Of a stretch of DNA of 64,000 nt, positions 54,425 through 63,482 are shown piece by piece (position 1 is the first letter of the stretch; every line of letters begins with the position of its first letter). This stretch comes from Pantoea allii (GTDB taxonomy: Bacteria > Pseudomonadota > Gammaproteobacteria > Enterobacterales > Enterobacteriaceae): the NCBI RefSeq assembly GCF_002307475.1, contig NZ_NTMH01000032.1, positions 62,001-126,000 of the forward strand, read 5' to 3'. Under the pieces are notes generated by a model. That model had not been told where the DNA came from and did no database searches. It saw only the letters and a program-made list of their open reading frames with translations. The translations under genes and the position numbers were made by a program.

Positions 54425-55120
54425 ATGACAAAGCATACTTTAAAAAAGAAAGAGCCTATCGTTCTGTCCATCGACATCGGCGGAAGTCATGTGAAGATCC
54501 TCTCCAGCGCTGGCGGTGAAGAAAAGAAGGCAGAAAGCGGAAAGACCATGTCTGCAGCTGACATGGTTGCGGCGGTCAAGGCCATGGCTGAAGGCATGAC
54601 TTACGATGTGATCGCGATGGGTTTTCCCGGTCCAGTGGCACACGATAAACCGCTCAGTGAGCCCGCCAACCTTGGTGAGGGCTGGGTGGGGTTTAACTAT
54701 GCGGACGCATTTGGCTGCCCTGTCCGTATCGTCAATGACGCCCTGATGCAAGCGCTCGGCTCCTATCAGGGAGGACGAATGCTGTTCCTCGGTCTCGGCA
54801 CCGGACTGGGTGCTGCCATGATCGTCGAGAATGTCGCTCAACCCATGGAGATTGGTCATCTACCCTACCGCAAGGGCAACAGCTACGAACACTATGTGAG
54901 CGAAGCCTATCGGAAAGATAAGGGAAACAAAAAATGGCAGGAGCGGGTTTTCGATGTCGTGGAGATGCTGACCAAAGCCCTGGAGCCTGACTACGTGGTG
55001 CTGGGTGGCGGCAATGTGGATAAACTCGCTTCACTTCCGCCAAAGTGCCGCAAAGGCGACAACACTCTGGCGTTCGAGGGTGGATTTCGACTCTGGAACG
55101 ATCGCAGCCTGATTACGTAA
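54425..55120 (+). CDS. ROK-family glucokinase, polyphosphate-glucokinase-like
   Basis: Sugar kinase of 231 residues. Phosphate-1 motif LSIDIGGSHVKIL, AMGFPGPV, NDALMQALGSYQGG and FLGLGTGLGAAMIVENV form the ROK active site; the zinc-binding cysteines of classic ROK sugar kinases are absent, as in PpgK-type enzymes. It phosphorylates the glucose released by the glucoamylase to feed the Zwf/Gnd pair; ATP or polyphosphate as donor cannot be decided. It starts 18 bases after zwf. It is shorter than typical PpgK (about 250). Confidence 0.85.
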   Translation: MTKHTLKKKEPIVLSIDIGGSHVKILSSAGGEEKKAESGKTMSAADMVAAVKAMAEGMTYDVIAMGFPGPVAHDKPLSEPANLGEGWVGFNYADAFGCPVRIVNDALMQALGSYQGGRMLFLGLGTGLGAAMIVENVAQPMEIGHLPYRKGNSYEHYVSEAYRKDKGNKKWQERVFDVVEMLTKALEPDYVVLGGGNVDKLASLPPKCRKGDNTLAFEGGFRLWNDRSLIT

Positions 55121-55328
55121 TCTCTGCTTTCTGGTTTATTACCGAATAGCGTTGCGGTGTTTTCGATTTTCTGCCGCGAGCAATTGTTTGCGGCAGATAA
55201 AAAGCTCCAGCGAATTCTAAATTCAACCAGACGTAACGCTGCTGTGTGGACGCGTCGACATGACATTTTCAGGCCTATAGAACAATGGCAGGTTTTTTCG
55301 CCGTCCATCGGCGCGATGAGAAAACGTG

Positions 55329-55628
55329 TCAGAACCCCCAAAAGAGCCTGAAAATCGCGTTTTTGATTATTTCTTCATACTGTCTGACATCATCGACTTT
55401 ATCCCCTAACGCTTTCATCGGGACTGATGACACGTCGGTTGTCACAACCCGGTATTTGATGCCATTAACAAGCACTTGAGGATAAAGTTCACCTGTCCCC
55501 TTAAACTCGCTCGGACGTGCAAGTGGTACAACCATTAAACGGCCTGGTGTTTCTATTAGATAGCTCTGTACTTCAACAAGATAGGGGTATTTTATTCCGT
55601 TTATGTGCGGGTAAACGTCAAATTGCAT
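55329..55628 (-). CDS. ccdB: CcdB toxin (gyrase poison)
   Basis: Protein of 99 residues of the CcdB family, close to F-plasmid CcdB in length. The start [22 protein letters not shown] and the end FRLFWGF keep the C-terminal Trp-Gly-aromatic that poisons the gyrase-DNA complex. [15 protein letters not shown] matches the middle block. It follows ccdA by two bases, so the pair is an intact toxin-antitoxin operon. The neighbouring relics on both sides of the glucan cassette belong to different ccd lineages. Confidence 0.92.
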   Translation of the reverse strand: MQFDVYPHINGIKYPYLVEVQSYLIETPGRLMVVPLARPSEFKGTGELYPQVLVNGIKYRVVTTDVSSVPMKALGDKVDDVRQYEEIIKNAIFRLFWGF

Positions 55629-55630
55629 CG

Positions 55631-55849
55631 TTACCAGTTCCTGTACATATCAGAAAGCGAGCCCTCTTCTCCCACAAAGTCAGAGAAAGCTTTCATGCTT
55701 TCACGGTTTTCTTCTTTCCAGCGTTCGGCTCGGATTCTGCGGGCCTCATTGATGACAAGTTCGTTAACCATTCCAGAGAGATTTAAGCCAGCAGATGAAA
55801 AAACCTCATAGGCTTCTTTATCGATGGTTACGTTAGTTCTGTATTTCAT
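55631..55849 (-). CDS. ccdA: CcdA antitoxin
   Basis: Antitoxin of 72 residues. The N-terminal ribbon-helix-helix part ([20 protein letters not shown]) binds the operator and the C-terminal [20 protein letters not shown] with SLSDMYRNW wraps the toxin, as in F-plasmid CcdA. GGAGG with a 5-base spacer precedes the ATG at 55849; an in-frame ATG at 55894 would add an unrelated leader. Autoregulation with CcdB is expected. Confidence 0.93.
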   Translation of the reverse strand: MKYRTNVTIDKEAYEVFSSAGLNLSGMVNELVINEARRIRAERWKEENRESMKAFSDFVGEEGSLSDMYRNW

Positions 55850-55935
55850 GCGCACCTCCAGAGTGTGAGTTAAAAGTATACACTTCGGACACACACTGGC
55901 AAGGCTCGTTTTTTTGATTTATGGACGGATTTCAA

Positions 55936-56058
55936 GGTGCAGCTGGTCGCACTCAACCTGAAACACGTATTCAGCTTGTCAGACTGCCGGATGACCAGAA
56001 ACAGGCGGTAATGATTTGCCAGATGGCGAGCATCCCTGCTCGTGATGCAGGTGCACTG
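55936..56058 (+). pseudogene. ccdB-like fragment
   Basis: In one frame within a 144-codon open stretch beginning at 55921 there is TRIQLVRLPDDQKQAVMICQ followed by MASIPARDAGALFV, matching the middle of CcdB (compare LVRVPDEREYAVMTHEMASIPAHAS in the relic at 48 kb). The flanking sequence is unrelated, so only an internal fragment remains. Confidence 0.7.
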
Positions 56059-56408
56059 TTCGTTAAGGCAGAGCGGGAAATGCTATTTATGTTAAATAAT
56101 CAACTTTTAACGTATAAACCAAAAACTAAGCACCTTTCGAATTACATGTTTGCTGTTACCAGCGGCACTGTTCACGGGCTGAGCCTGTCCTCACGACATC
56201 TGGGCATAAAAGTCAGTGTGCACTTCTGTTGCTGTTATTTTATTAGCAACCCTGAAAATTTCGACAAAGACAGTTACATATTACTGAGCAAAAATTGGCG
56301 ATTTGGACTGTTTTGCACATTAGGTACGGCCATAAAGACTGCATTTTATATATAAGATTCAATTAAATAAGTTTAGCAATGAGTCACCGTTAAAACTGCA
56401 TTTAGCTG

Positions 56409-56681
56409 TTAAGCATTACCTTCAGTACTGTTTTTGAAATAAAAGTCAGAATATAACATTTCAATTTCAGTTTCTGAAAATGCCTCTTCGACGGTGCCAT
56501 TATCCAAATTGACCTTCAGTCTTGATAAGGGGATAGAATAAATGTCACCTACAAATACTTTGGTGGGGTTGTGGGAGTTAAAAATGGCATAAGCTACATC
56601 AGATAACTGAGGGTCGGTCTTGTCTTCGATGCTGGAGATAAAAATACAGGCAGCAACTGTTTTTTTCTCATTATTTCGCAT
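56409..56681 (-). CDS. Hypothetical protein, possibly 5'-truncated
   Basis: Protein of 90 residues from the only in-frame ATG. I recognise no family. It is mixed and soluble, with an acidic C-terminal third (EEAFSETEIEMLYSDF). The same frame continues upstream for about 35 more codons with protein-like sequence (TETSGYIRGIELVEPGPKFAG) before a stop, but without an ATG, suggesting that the true N-terminus was lost or uses a rare start. It lies among relic genes. Confidence 0.4.
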   Translation of the reverse strand: MRNNEKKTVAACIFISSIEDKTDPQLSDVAYAIFNSHNPTKVFVGDIYSIPLSRLKVNLDNGTVEEAFSETEIEMLYSDFYFKNSTEGNA

Positions 56682-56730
56682 TCCGGCAAATTTGGGTCCA
56701 GGTTCAACTAGTTCAATGCCTCTTATATAA

Positions 56731-56853
56731 CCTGATGTTTCTGTTAATGAAGGTGCAGTTAAACTGGCTACGTGGCATCACCATCTGGAGATTAATAAAG
56801 CCTGTGACGATCCCTCACTTGGTACGGGTTGTGGGGAAGATGAAAACGCATAA
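56731..56853 (+). pseudogene. Fragment resembling the small exported Cys-containing protein
   Basis: A frame without start codon encodes VKLATWHHHLEINKACDDPS then LGTGCGEDENA and stop. Its ending resembles that of the exported protein at 37566 (LRINTACDDTGEPCPHDD). A terminator-like hairpin follows at 56865. It is probably the 3' remnant of a paralogue. Confidence 0.45.
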
Positions 56854-56864
56854 TAACTGAAACC

Positions 56865-56917
56865 TGCAGACACCGTTTACAGATAAGGTGTCTGCACTGA
56901 TATGGTTTTATTTTCGG
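56865..56917 (+). terminator. Hairpin with T-rich downstream sequence
   Basis: Perfect 10-bp stem (56865-56874 with 56887-56896) and a 12-base loop; TTTTATTTTC follows about 12 bases later. Probably ended the gene whose fragment precedes it. Confidence 0.5.
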
Positions 56918-57038
56918 TCCGCCCATGTACCCTGTCGCGCGTCGTAAAAGCTGGCGATTCTCCCTGTACTGAATGACCAGATCGAAAATTATTCAGATAA
57001 GGCATACTCCATTCTCCTCCCGGTCAATGCGTCCCCTG

Positions 57039-58343
57039 TTAGAGACAGAGCACATTTCTTATCTTATGGAGAGCCTGCTCCAGTACACAAATTTCAGGAA
57101 CCAGAGCGATGCGTATGAATTCATGACCGGGATTTCGGCCATCAACAGTCTGGGCAAGATACTCACCGGGAAGCACACGGATGCCGCTCTGTCGCCAGAG
57201 CTCTGTTGCTGTGGCGACTCCGTCACCTACGTTCAGCCATGTAAAGAGACCGGCCCTGGGGATGACAAAATTTGACACATCCCCCAGAACCGAAGCGACC
57301 AGTGCGTATTTTTCCTGACACTCCTGACGTGCCTTAATCACATGTGCTTCATCCGCCCACGCCAGGGCCGATATCTCTTGCAGCACACCCGGCACAGGTG
57401 CCCCCCCTTTTGCTCTGAGATTCCTCATTCGCCTTATGCTTTGCACTCCGCCTGCGGCGAAGCCTGAGCGTAGACCCGGCAGACCTGACCTTTTCGAGAG
57501 CGAATTGAATACGACTATCCGTTCCGGATTGTACTGGGTTCCTGAAACCAGCCCGAGATAGCCGGCTGGTGGTTCACCGGCATAAAGCTCTGAATAGCAT
57601 TCGTCAGCAAAGATACGGAAGTCATAACGCTCTGCCAGGGCCAGCAGCTCAAGAAGGTATTCTGCTGATGCCACTCCGCCCTGGGGATTGGAGGGTGAAC
57701 ATATATATACGGCTTCAACTGAGTTCAGGATTCTGTCAGGCAGAGCCCCGTAATCCGGCATATACCCTGACGCCGGATCGGCAGGCACTGGCACGGGCTC
57801 AGCATTAATGATCAGAGCCGCAGCACGGTAGGCCTGGTAAGCCGGATTCGGCATAAGAACCCGTGAACCATGCCCTCCTTTGCATAAAGCCAGCATGGCG
57901 GTGAAAAGTCCCTCTCTGCTTCCGTTAAGGACCAGCAGGTTTTCCTCTGATAAGCGGACTTCGTAGCGGCGGGCTATCCAGTCACATATTGCATGTAATA
58001 GATTATCTGAACCGTAATTATCCGGATACTTCGCCAGAAGATGTGAATGTTGGCACAATGCGGCCTGAATGAAAGGAGGAAGCTGCTGCTGGGGTTCACC
58101 GAGGTCCAGTCGTGTCGGATACGCACCCGGCATAACGCCATGCAAAAGCTGTCGAAGGCGCTCGAAGGCAGAAAAACTTTCATCAATTTTTTCAGGTTGC
58201 ATCGTATACTCCCGGAGCTCGAACAGATCAGGTAATGTTGGGTTTTGCGTCTCAGCCTTCGCCATTTCAGACCAAACTGTGCGCGCCAACGTGATGGCCG
58301 CACTGCCTCCCTCCTCGCGGGGATTAATCCGGAAAGTGTTCAT
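57039..58343 (-). CDS. DapC-like class I/II PLP aminotransferase of the biosynthetic cluster
   Basis: Fold-type I aminotransferase of 434 residues. PLP-binding Lys lies in NSLSKRSGLPGLRSGF, which with YPDNYGSDNLLHAICDWIARRYEV-type sequence (in part) is the pattern of DapC, succinyl-diaminopimelate aminotransferase. SPSNPQGGVAS and DECYSELY are the other cofactor blocks. There is an unusual N-terminal extension of about 45 residues. AGGAAGG precedes the ATG at 58343; the frame extends back to 58391 with poor support. It is the last gene of the minus-strand cluster, 144 bases after the decarboxylase gene. I infer that it transaminates a lysine/diaminopimelate-like intermediate of the product pathway. 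Confidence 0.85.
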   Translation of the reverse strand: MNTFRINPREEGGSAAITLARTVWSEMAKAETQNPTLPDLFELREYTMQPEKIDESFSAFERLRQLLHGVMPGAYPTRLDLGEPQQQLPPFIQAALCQHSHLLAKYPDNYGSDNLLHAICDWIARRYEVRLSEENLLVLNGSREGLFTAMLALCKGGHGSRVLMPNPAYQAYRAAALIINAEPVPVPADPASGYMPDYGALPDRILNSVEAVYICSPSNPQGGVASAEYLLELLALAERYDFRIFADECYSELYAGEPPAGYLGLVSGTQYNPERIVVFNSLSKRSGLPGLRSGFAAGGVQSIRRMRNLRAKGGAPVPGVLQEISALAWADEAHVIKARQECQEKYALVASVLGDVSNFVIPRAGLFTWLNVGDGVATATELWRQSGIRVLPGEYLAQTVDGRNPGHEFIRIALVPEICVLEQALHKIRNVLCL

Positions 58344-58487
58344 ACCCTTCCTGAGATCCGGACTGATGATATTGATAAACCGTCCTATCACTCATACAGG
58401 GAATTCAAAAAAGTACGCTGTTGATAAAGACGGTCGGCCCCTTTTTCGTTTCATGGACGACATCAGGAAAGATGACAGCTTTAAGCT

Positions 58488-59756
58488 TTAATAATTTTTT
58501 TCCTCAGCTAAGGACGCAGAAAACCGGTCAAAATCAGGGATTGTGGATAAATAGTGTCGTGTCGTTTCGGCTTCGCGAATTAATTTCACTGTACCGTTTT
58601 GCTGAAGCAGCAGTTCTTTTGGCCTAAGACGCCCGTTGTAGTTAAAACCCATGGCTGCACCGTGTGCGCCGGTGTCGTGAATCACTATCAAATCGCCTCG
58701 CTGTGGTTCCGGAAGGAGGCGTCCGGTGGCAAATTTATCATTGTTCTCACAGAGTGATCCGACGATATCAGCGGTGACGGGAGGACGTTCTACAAAGGGA
58801 GCAGTGATGTGGTGGTAGGCATCAGGATAGAGAGCAGGACGCATAAGGGCGCTCATTCCCGCGTCGACACCAATAAAAGTCCGAAACTTGTGCATGACAG
58901 TATTTACCGCCGTTACCAGAACCCCGTGTGGGCCCGTCACATACCTGCCGCATTCTGTGTAGAGCTGCGTGGTATCAGCGAAGTGTTTCCCGTGAAGTTT
59001 TGCCAGACCGTCAGAAAAAAAAGGGAAATTAAATGCTTCTTCATCGGGCCTGTATGGTATGCCAATGCCGCCACCGATGTTAACGAAATCCAGAGCGACG
59101 TCAGCACTCTCTGCAACATGTAAGGCGTGAGTGATAACTAATTCGGCGACGTCCAGCACCCTCTCTGCCGATCTCTGGTTTGAACACAGCATTGCATGCA
59201 GGCCGAAACGCTTTGCGCCTAAGTCTTTTGCACGTCGAAAGGCCTGCACCAGTTCAGAATGGGGAACGCCGAATTTACTGTTTTCAGCCGCCCCCATGAA
59301 CGTGCACTTTTGATCAAGAGCGCCTGCAGCCATGCGAAAGCAGACGCGTTCAGGGAATGGCCGCAGGGTGTCGAGGAAACAGATATCGTCAAGATTGACA
59401 ACTGCACCGGCTCTCACAGCTGCCTCAAATTCATCGGGTCGCGTATTATTGGAGGTGAAAAAGATGTCATGGCCTCGGGCACCAGCCAGTAATGCTAATT
59501 CAATTTCAGGGACCGAGGCACAGTCAAATCCCATCCCCTCTTCCTGAAGGATAGCCAGTATGTAGGGGTTTGGCAGTGCTTTAACAGCGAAGTACTGCTT
59601 AAAGGGAATTGCCTTTGCGACAGACCTGAACTGTCGGCAGGTCTCGCGAATGCCTGTTTCATCATAAATGTGGAAAGGCGTTCCAAACTCCAGCGCTATT
59701 TCCCTGAGTTGTGGTATTAAACGCTGATGAAATGTTCCAGACATTGGCATGAGCAT
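58488..59756 (-). CDS. LysA-like PLP-dependent decarboxylase of the biosynthetic cluster
   Basis: Fold-type III (alanine-racemase-fold) decarboxylase of 422 residues. PLP Lys in YFAVKALPNP, the glycine-rich phosphate site NIGGGIGIPY, ECGRYVTGPHG, and the partner-subunit catalytic Cys in SLCENNDKF are all intact, as in diaminopimelate decarboxylase LysA. It is a second LysA-type enzyme placed in a secondary-metabolite operon and so likely acts on a modified amino acid with D-configured alpha carbon. GAGAG lies just before the ATG at 59756; the ATG at 59750 is an alternative with better spacing. Confidence 0.88.
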   Translation of the reverse strand: MLMPMSGTFHQRLIPQLREIALEFGTPFHIYDETGIRETCRQFRSVAKAIPFKQYFAVKALPNPYILAILQEEGMGFDCASVPEIELALLAGARGHDIFFTSNNTRPDEFEAAVRAGAVVNLDDICFLDTLRPFPERVCFRMAAGALDQKCTFMGAAENSKFGVPHSELVQAFRRAKDLGAKRFGLHAMLCSNQRSAERVLDVAELVITHALHVAESADVALDFVNIGGGIGIPYRPDEEAFNFPFFSDGLAKLHGKHFADTTQLYTECGRYVTGPHGVLVTAVNTVMHKFRTFIGVDAGMSALMRPALYPDAYHHITAPFVERPPVTADIVGSLCENNDKFATGRLLPEPQRGDLIVIHDTGAHGAAMGFNYNGRLRPKELLLQQNGTVKLIREAETTRHYLSTIPDFDRFSASLAEEKNY

Positions 59757-59789
59757 ATCTCTCAGTGGTTATTGAAAAATGATGGGCGA

Positions 59790-60746
59790 TCAGTTTTTCC
59801 TGTCTAACTGCCTCTGTTCAGAGACAACGTTCCAGCAAGCAATAAGAAAAAGTGAGCAGATTGCCACCACCGTTGAAACACTGTAGTGGAGCCTCGAGTC
59901 GAATAACTGGAACAGCCACGTAAATCCGGGAGCACATGCAATGATCAGGAGTACGGTCGTTGAACCACAACGCTCAAGCCCTTTCTGCAGAGCAAAAATC
60001 GGAACAGCGATTCCGAGAACCGCGATGATCCCGGCAAGGATGAAAGTACCGGACCCGGGGGTCAGATCACCAGACATGAAGGCAGATATACCCGACAGGC
60101 ATACCAGTAAAACAAAACGCGTACGCATCAAATCGAAAGCGTTGTACCCGTGCTTATAAAGTCGGCGGGAGCGGGACGTGACCAGCGCAATTGCAGCACC
60201 GCCAAGCCCGCACAACAATGCGCCAGTCCAGAATGCGCCGGAATTTATATCTCCAATCGCGCTGACCCCCAGGTAGGTTGAACTCAGAAGAAAGAAGGCG
60301 GTAAGTGCCGAAAAAAACACCCGGATTTTAACATTACGGTTATTATCGCATTCTATCCCGAGCAGTTGTGAGCAGAGTGGGCTTATGCCTACTGTCACAG
60401 CGCTGACAACCGCGGGCTCAAGGTACCTGACTGCCCAAAAAAAGCATCCCCAGGCCAGAGCGGTCTCCAGGTTAAGCAGCGCAATTTCCCTGAAGCTTTT
60501 CGAAAAGATCGACCACCCTTTCCTGAACGACCGGAAGTTAAAAATAATGTCAGCGTTAAAGATTAAGGTCACTAAACCAAACGATAGAAATACAAGAAGA
60601 TTTGGGTCTGTATCCTGAACCACATGACCAATTACCACTTCTTTGGCCGCTGACATCACAGAATAAATAAGGACAAATATCGCGCCCGTGGAGGAGTAAC
60701 GTCTGGCCAGCGTTTCACTGACCTGTTTACTGTCATTCAACAACAT
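59790..60746 (-). CDS. EamA/DMT-family transporter
   Basis: Membrane protein of 318 residues with about ten hydrophobic helices in two repeats, as in EamA (drug/metabolite) exporters. LNLETALAWGCFFWAVRYLEPAVV at the end of repeat one and GIAVPIFALQKGLERCGSTT in repeat two are typical. Its start overlaps the end of the ATP-grasp gene by 14 bases. In this setting it most likely exports the finished product and may give self-protection. Confidence 0.85.
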   Translation of the reverse strand: MLLNDSKQVSETLARRYSSTGAIFVLIYSVMSAAKEVVIGHVVQDTDPNLLVFLSFGLVTLIFNADIIFNFRSFRKGWSIFSKSFREIALLNLETALAWGCFFWAVRYLEPAVVSAVTVGISPLCSQLLGIECDNNRNVKIRVFFSALTAFFLLSSTYLGVSAIGDINSGAFWTGALLCGLGGAAIALVTSRSRRLYKHGYNAFDLMRTRFVLLVCLSGISAFMSGDLTPGSGTFILAGIIAVLGIAVPIFALQKGLERCGSTTVLLIIACAPGFTWLFQLFDSRLHYSVSTVVAICSLFLIACWNVVSEQRQLDRKN

Positions 60747-61980
60747 GGAAAATTTCTCCGGCCAGCTCCATTTCCCTTATTCGTTTATGGTCCTCTGATA
60801 TTGTCGCGTCGTCACCCACAAGATAAATAATGCCCGGGGAAGTAAAAAGGTCGCGGGTCTTTGATATACGAGAGCCTACCTGAGGGAGATGAATGGCTGA
60901 ATGAAATGAAGGCAACGAGCGGATGTGCTGAAGTCCTTGAGCGTTAACAATGCGGCCTTCCTGATTCGAAATCAGGCTGATACATGAAACGGAAGCGCGC
61001 CGTGGACATGACTTAATAAATAATTCTGAAAAAACTTCGGGTTGTGAGTAACGCAGTACCGTCAGAGAGACAACATCCGTCCCAGTACATCGACGAACCG
61101 CGCTCTCATCTATCGTGCCCTGTAAACGGGCTGCGGTTTCGATCAGAACCGGACCTCTGTCCGTATATTTGAGCTCCGTGTGACTGGCTCCTTCTCTGAT
61201 ACCGAGTGCGTCAAGTACGCCGGTTGTATAAGAAATGAGTTCAGCCTGGACATGCCCCGTCAGTTCCATCAGGTCTTCTTTCCAGCAGACGAGTGATCCG
61301 TTATGGCCGGGCATGCGATCATCTTTCCAGATCTCGCTAACGTAATGCCGGCCATTAACAGACGTACAGTTTACAAAATATTGTTGCCCCTGCAGATATT
61401 CCTGAATCAGTACACTGGAATTCGTTTCCCCAATTGCATTTTGTTGCCCGAAAAGCAGGCCTGAATGCGCAATAACCTCTTCTCGTGAGTCGCAAATTCT
61501 GAAGCCATCACCTCCAGCGCTGTTAGCCGGTTTTACAACAAGAGGGAATGAAAAATTTTTAAAATCCAGATAGTTTAAGTCTTCTGCATTCATTACCTTA
61601 ACTTGCATCGGCACATCTAATCCCGCATCTTTAACTGCTTCGATCATGGCAAACTTATCGCGCCGGCTTTCACTTTTCTCGATCGTATTGCTTGGCAGCG
61701 AAAGATGATGGCTTATCGCTTCAGCCAAAACCACGCCAGACTCTGTTCCTGCAATGACAAAGTCGGGGGCAAACCGTGAGATTTTTTCTGAAGCCTGCAA
61801 GTAATCATCGCCCGAAAAACCAAAGTCGGTTTCAAAGTCGCCCGGACGAAACGTTTTTTCATAATGAGGAGAAGGTGTTTCGCCGGACCTGATATGCGTA
61901 ACGGTAAAACCCTGCTCCCGAAACAGGGATGCGAGTTTGGCACCAGTGGAGTAAGCATCACAGATTACAATTTTCTTCAT
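60733..61980 (-). CDS. ATP-grasp ligase
   Basis: ATP-grasp enzyme of 415 residues, similar in layout to L-amino-acid ligases (BacD, DdaF class). An N-terminal Rossmann-like domain (KKIVICDAYSTGAKLA) is followed by the ATP-binding FPLVVKPANSAGGDGF and the metal-binding HTELKYTDRGPVLIETAARLQG region, in part. Such enzymes activate a carboxylate as acyl phosphate and join it to an amine, so it probably makes the peptide or amide bond of the product. The ATG overlaps the stop of the preceding methyltransferase gene by four bases. Base composition is more AT-rich than the glucan cassette. Confidence 0.9.
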   Translation of the reverse strand: MKKIVICDAYSTGAKLASLFREQGFTVTHIRSGETPSPHYEKTFRPGDFETDFGFSGDDYLQASEKISRFAPDFVIAGTESGVVLAEAISHHLSLPSNTIEKSESRRDKFAMIEAVKDAGLDVPMQVKVMNAEDLNYLDFKNFSFPLVVKPANSAGGDGFRICDSREEVIAHSGLLFGQQNAIGETNSSVLIQEYLQGQQYFVNCTSVNGRHYVSEIWKDDRMPGHNGSLVCWKEDLMELTGHVQAELISYTTGVLDALGIREGASHTELKYTDRGPVLIETAARLQGTIDESAVRRCTGTDVVSLTVLRYSQPEVFSELFIKSCPRRASVSCISLISNQEGRIVNAQGLQHIRSLPSFHSAIHLPQVGSRISKTRDLFTSPGIIYLVGDDATISEDHKRIREMELAGEIFHVVE

Positions 61981-62711
61981 GGACGCTCCGCTACGATAAC
62001 GAGATTGTCTCCGGGAGACTTAGGCGTTAAGTCAAAACTGCCGTAGAAGCGGATGTCCTTAAATCCTGCCTTAATCAGCATTTCTTTAAGCTCCTCCTTC
62101 CAGTAAAGACGTGTTTTACACGTCAGAAGCTGACCTTTGTACCGGTAATCTACTGTCAGCATCTTATCCTGAACAATCAGAGTTTCCTTAACACCGTTCT
62201 TTTCTCTGTGCGTATGGCCGTCCTGTTCCAAAACGCACGATGCTCTTTCCATATCTGACAGTTCCATTATAAGCCGCCCGCCAGTCCGCAGTGACTGAAG
62301 CCATGAAGAAAGGATTTTCTGATCTGCAGTCTCATTTTCCGCATAACCAAAACTCGTATAAACATTTACTATTGCGTCGAACGGTCCGGCGGGCGGACTG
62401 GCCATATCACAAAGCTGAAACACAGCATCAGATTTCAGATTTCTTGCAACGTCAAGTTGCTCCGAGGATAAATCAATCCCCGTGACGGTATAGCCAAGGT
62501 TTGCAAGCGCGTGCGACACCCTGCCGATACCACAACAAACGTCTAAGATTTTATTATATTTCCCTGGCGGTATAATTTTAGATATCGCGATGGAATCTAA
62601 AACAGTATGGTCATATCTCCCAAGAGCTTCAGACAGCTCGACAAACAGGAGAGGCATGGCCCCCTGTACCGCGCTTTCGCTATGAGCGGCACTGCTATTA
62701 TATTGGGTCAT
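61977..62711 (-). CDS. SAM-dependent methyltransferase 1 of the cluster
   Basis: Class I methyltransferase of 244 residues. SAM motif I reads ILDVCCGIGRVSHALA, the acidic loop is VTGIDLSSEQLDVA, and motif IV is FDAIVNVYTSFGY. The form is that of small-molecule methyltransferases. The acceptor is unknown. It ends in an ATGA overlap with the ATP-grasp gene, so both are coupled. The upstream gap to the second methyltransferase gene is 48 bases, with CCAGGAGG before the ATG region. Confidence 0.9.
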   Translation of the reverse strand: MTQYNSSAAHSESAVQGAMPLLFVELSEALGRYDHTVLDSIAISKIIPPGKYNKILDVCCGIGRVSHALANLGYTVTGIDLSSEQLDVARNLKSDAVFQLCDMASPPAGPFDAIVNVYTSFGYAENETADQKILSSWLQSLRTGGRLIMELSDMERASCVLEQDGHTHREKNGVKETLIVQDKMLTVDYRYKGQLLTCKTRLYWKEELKEMLIKAGFKDIRFYGSFDLTPKSPGDNLVIVAERP

Positions 62712-62759
62712 AGTAATTCACATATTTAGATTTTATAAAATACCAGGAGGTTATGTTGT

Positions 62760-63437
62760 TTAACGATTTAATATTCCGACGTAAATCGTTCTTTTGCGAA
62801 TTCCTGATATTGGCCGGTGATATTCAAATATTTCAGATCTCAGCTCATCAATACCAATTTTTTTAAACTGCTTTCTGAGATATTCTGATGATAAATAACT
62901 GAAGTTCGGTACCGAACCATGTGGCTCAACATCCGCTCCCTCCTTTATCGGGGCATCATTTGAAACGATAATTTTAGCATTATCATCAAGATGTAATGCC
63001 TGCAGGTGGTGTAACGAGCGTGTCAGGCCGCTGCAGGAATCATATAAATGACCAAAAAAGCCATCAGCATATATCGTTGCTGCATCCTTTAAAATATGGG
63101 GGGAAAGCTCGAAGAAGTCCGCGCAGATGCTCTCCAGACCTTTTCGGGTGGTGATCGCCACAGCCTCCTCGTTGCAATCGACGCACACTACCTGATAGCC
63201 CGCTTTCATCAGTCGCTCTTCGATGAAGCCGTTACCACTCCCGAGGGAAACTATACGAGCCCCCTTGGGGGTGTTAGCAGTAATAATGGCCATTATGCGG
63301 GAAATGTATTGTGGTGAGAAACCGGATGGTGTAATTGAGTCACCGAACGGGATCCCCTTTTCCCATAATTCGTAAAGATTCTGCCCTTTTCTTTCCTGAA
63401 CAGGGCCATAATAATTTGGATAAATTTCTGTAGGCAT
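62760..63437 (-). CDS. SAM-dependent methyltransferase 2 of the cluster
   Basis: Second class I methyltransferase, 225 residues, not a close copy of the first. Motif I is IVSLGSGNGFIEERL and the ribose-binding acid follows in VVCVDCNEEAV. The opening (PTEIYPNYYGPVQERKGQNLYELW) and the YADGFFGHLYD segment resemble methyltransferases found in peptide or amino-acid biosynthesis clusters, but I cannot name the subfamily. The start is 45 bases after the oxygenase gene. GAGG lies a few bases before the ATG. Confidence 0.87.
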   Translation of the reverse strand: MPTEIYPNYYGPVQERKGQNLYELWEKGIPFGDSITPSGFSPQYISRIMAIITANTPKGARIVSLGSGNGFIEERLMKAGYQVVCVDCNEEAVAITTRKGLESICADFFELSPHILKDAATIYADGFFGHLYDSCSGLTRSLHHLQALHLDDNAKIIVSNDAPIKEGADVEPHGSVPNFSYLSSEYLRKQFKKIGIDELRSEIFEYHRPISGIRKRTIYVGILNR

Positions 63438-63482
63438 TGAAGTAACCTCGATATTTAATCCTGAATGATGTTAGAGATACCT

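Larger units (their letters stand above)
56682..57038. other. Short relic region between hypothetical gene and biosynthetic cluster
   Basis: About 360 bases holding a fragment of a small acidic protein and a terminator-like hairpin, listed separately. No intact gene. Confidence 0.5.
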
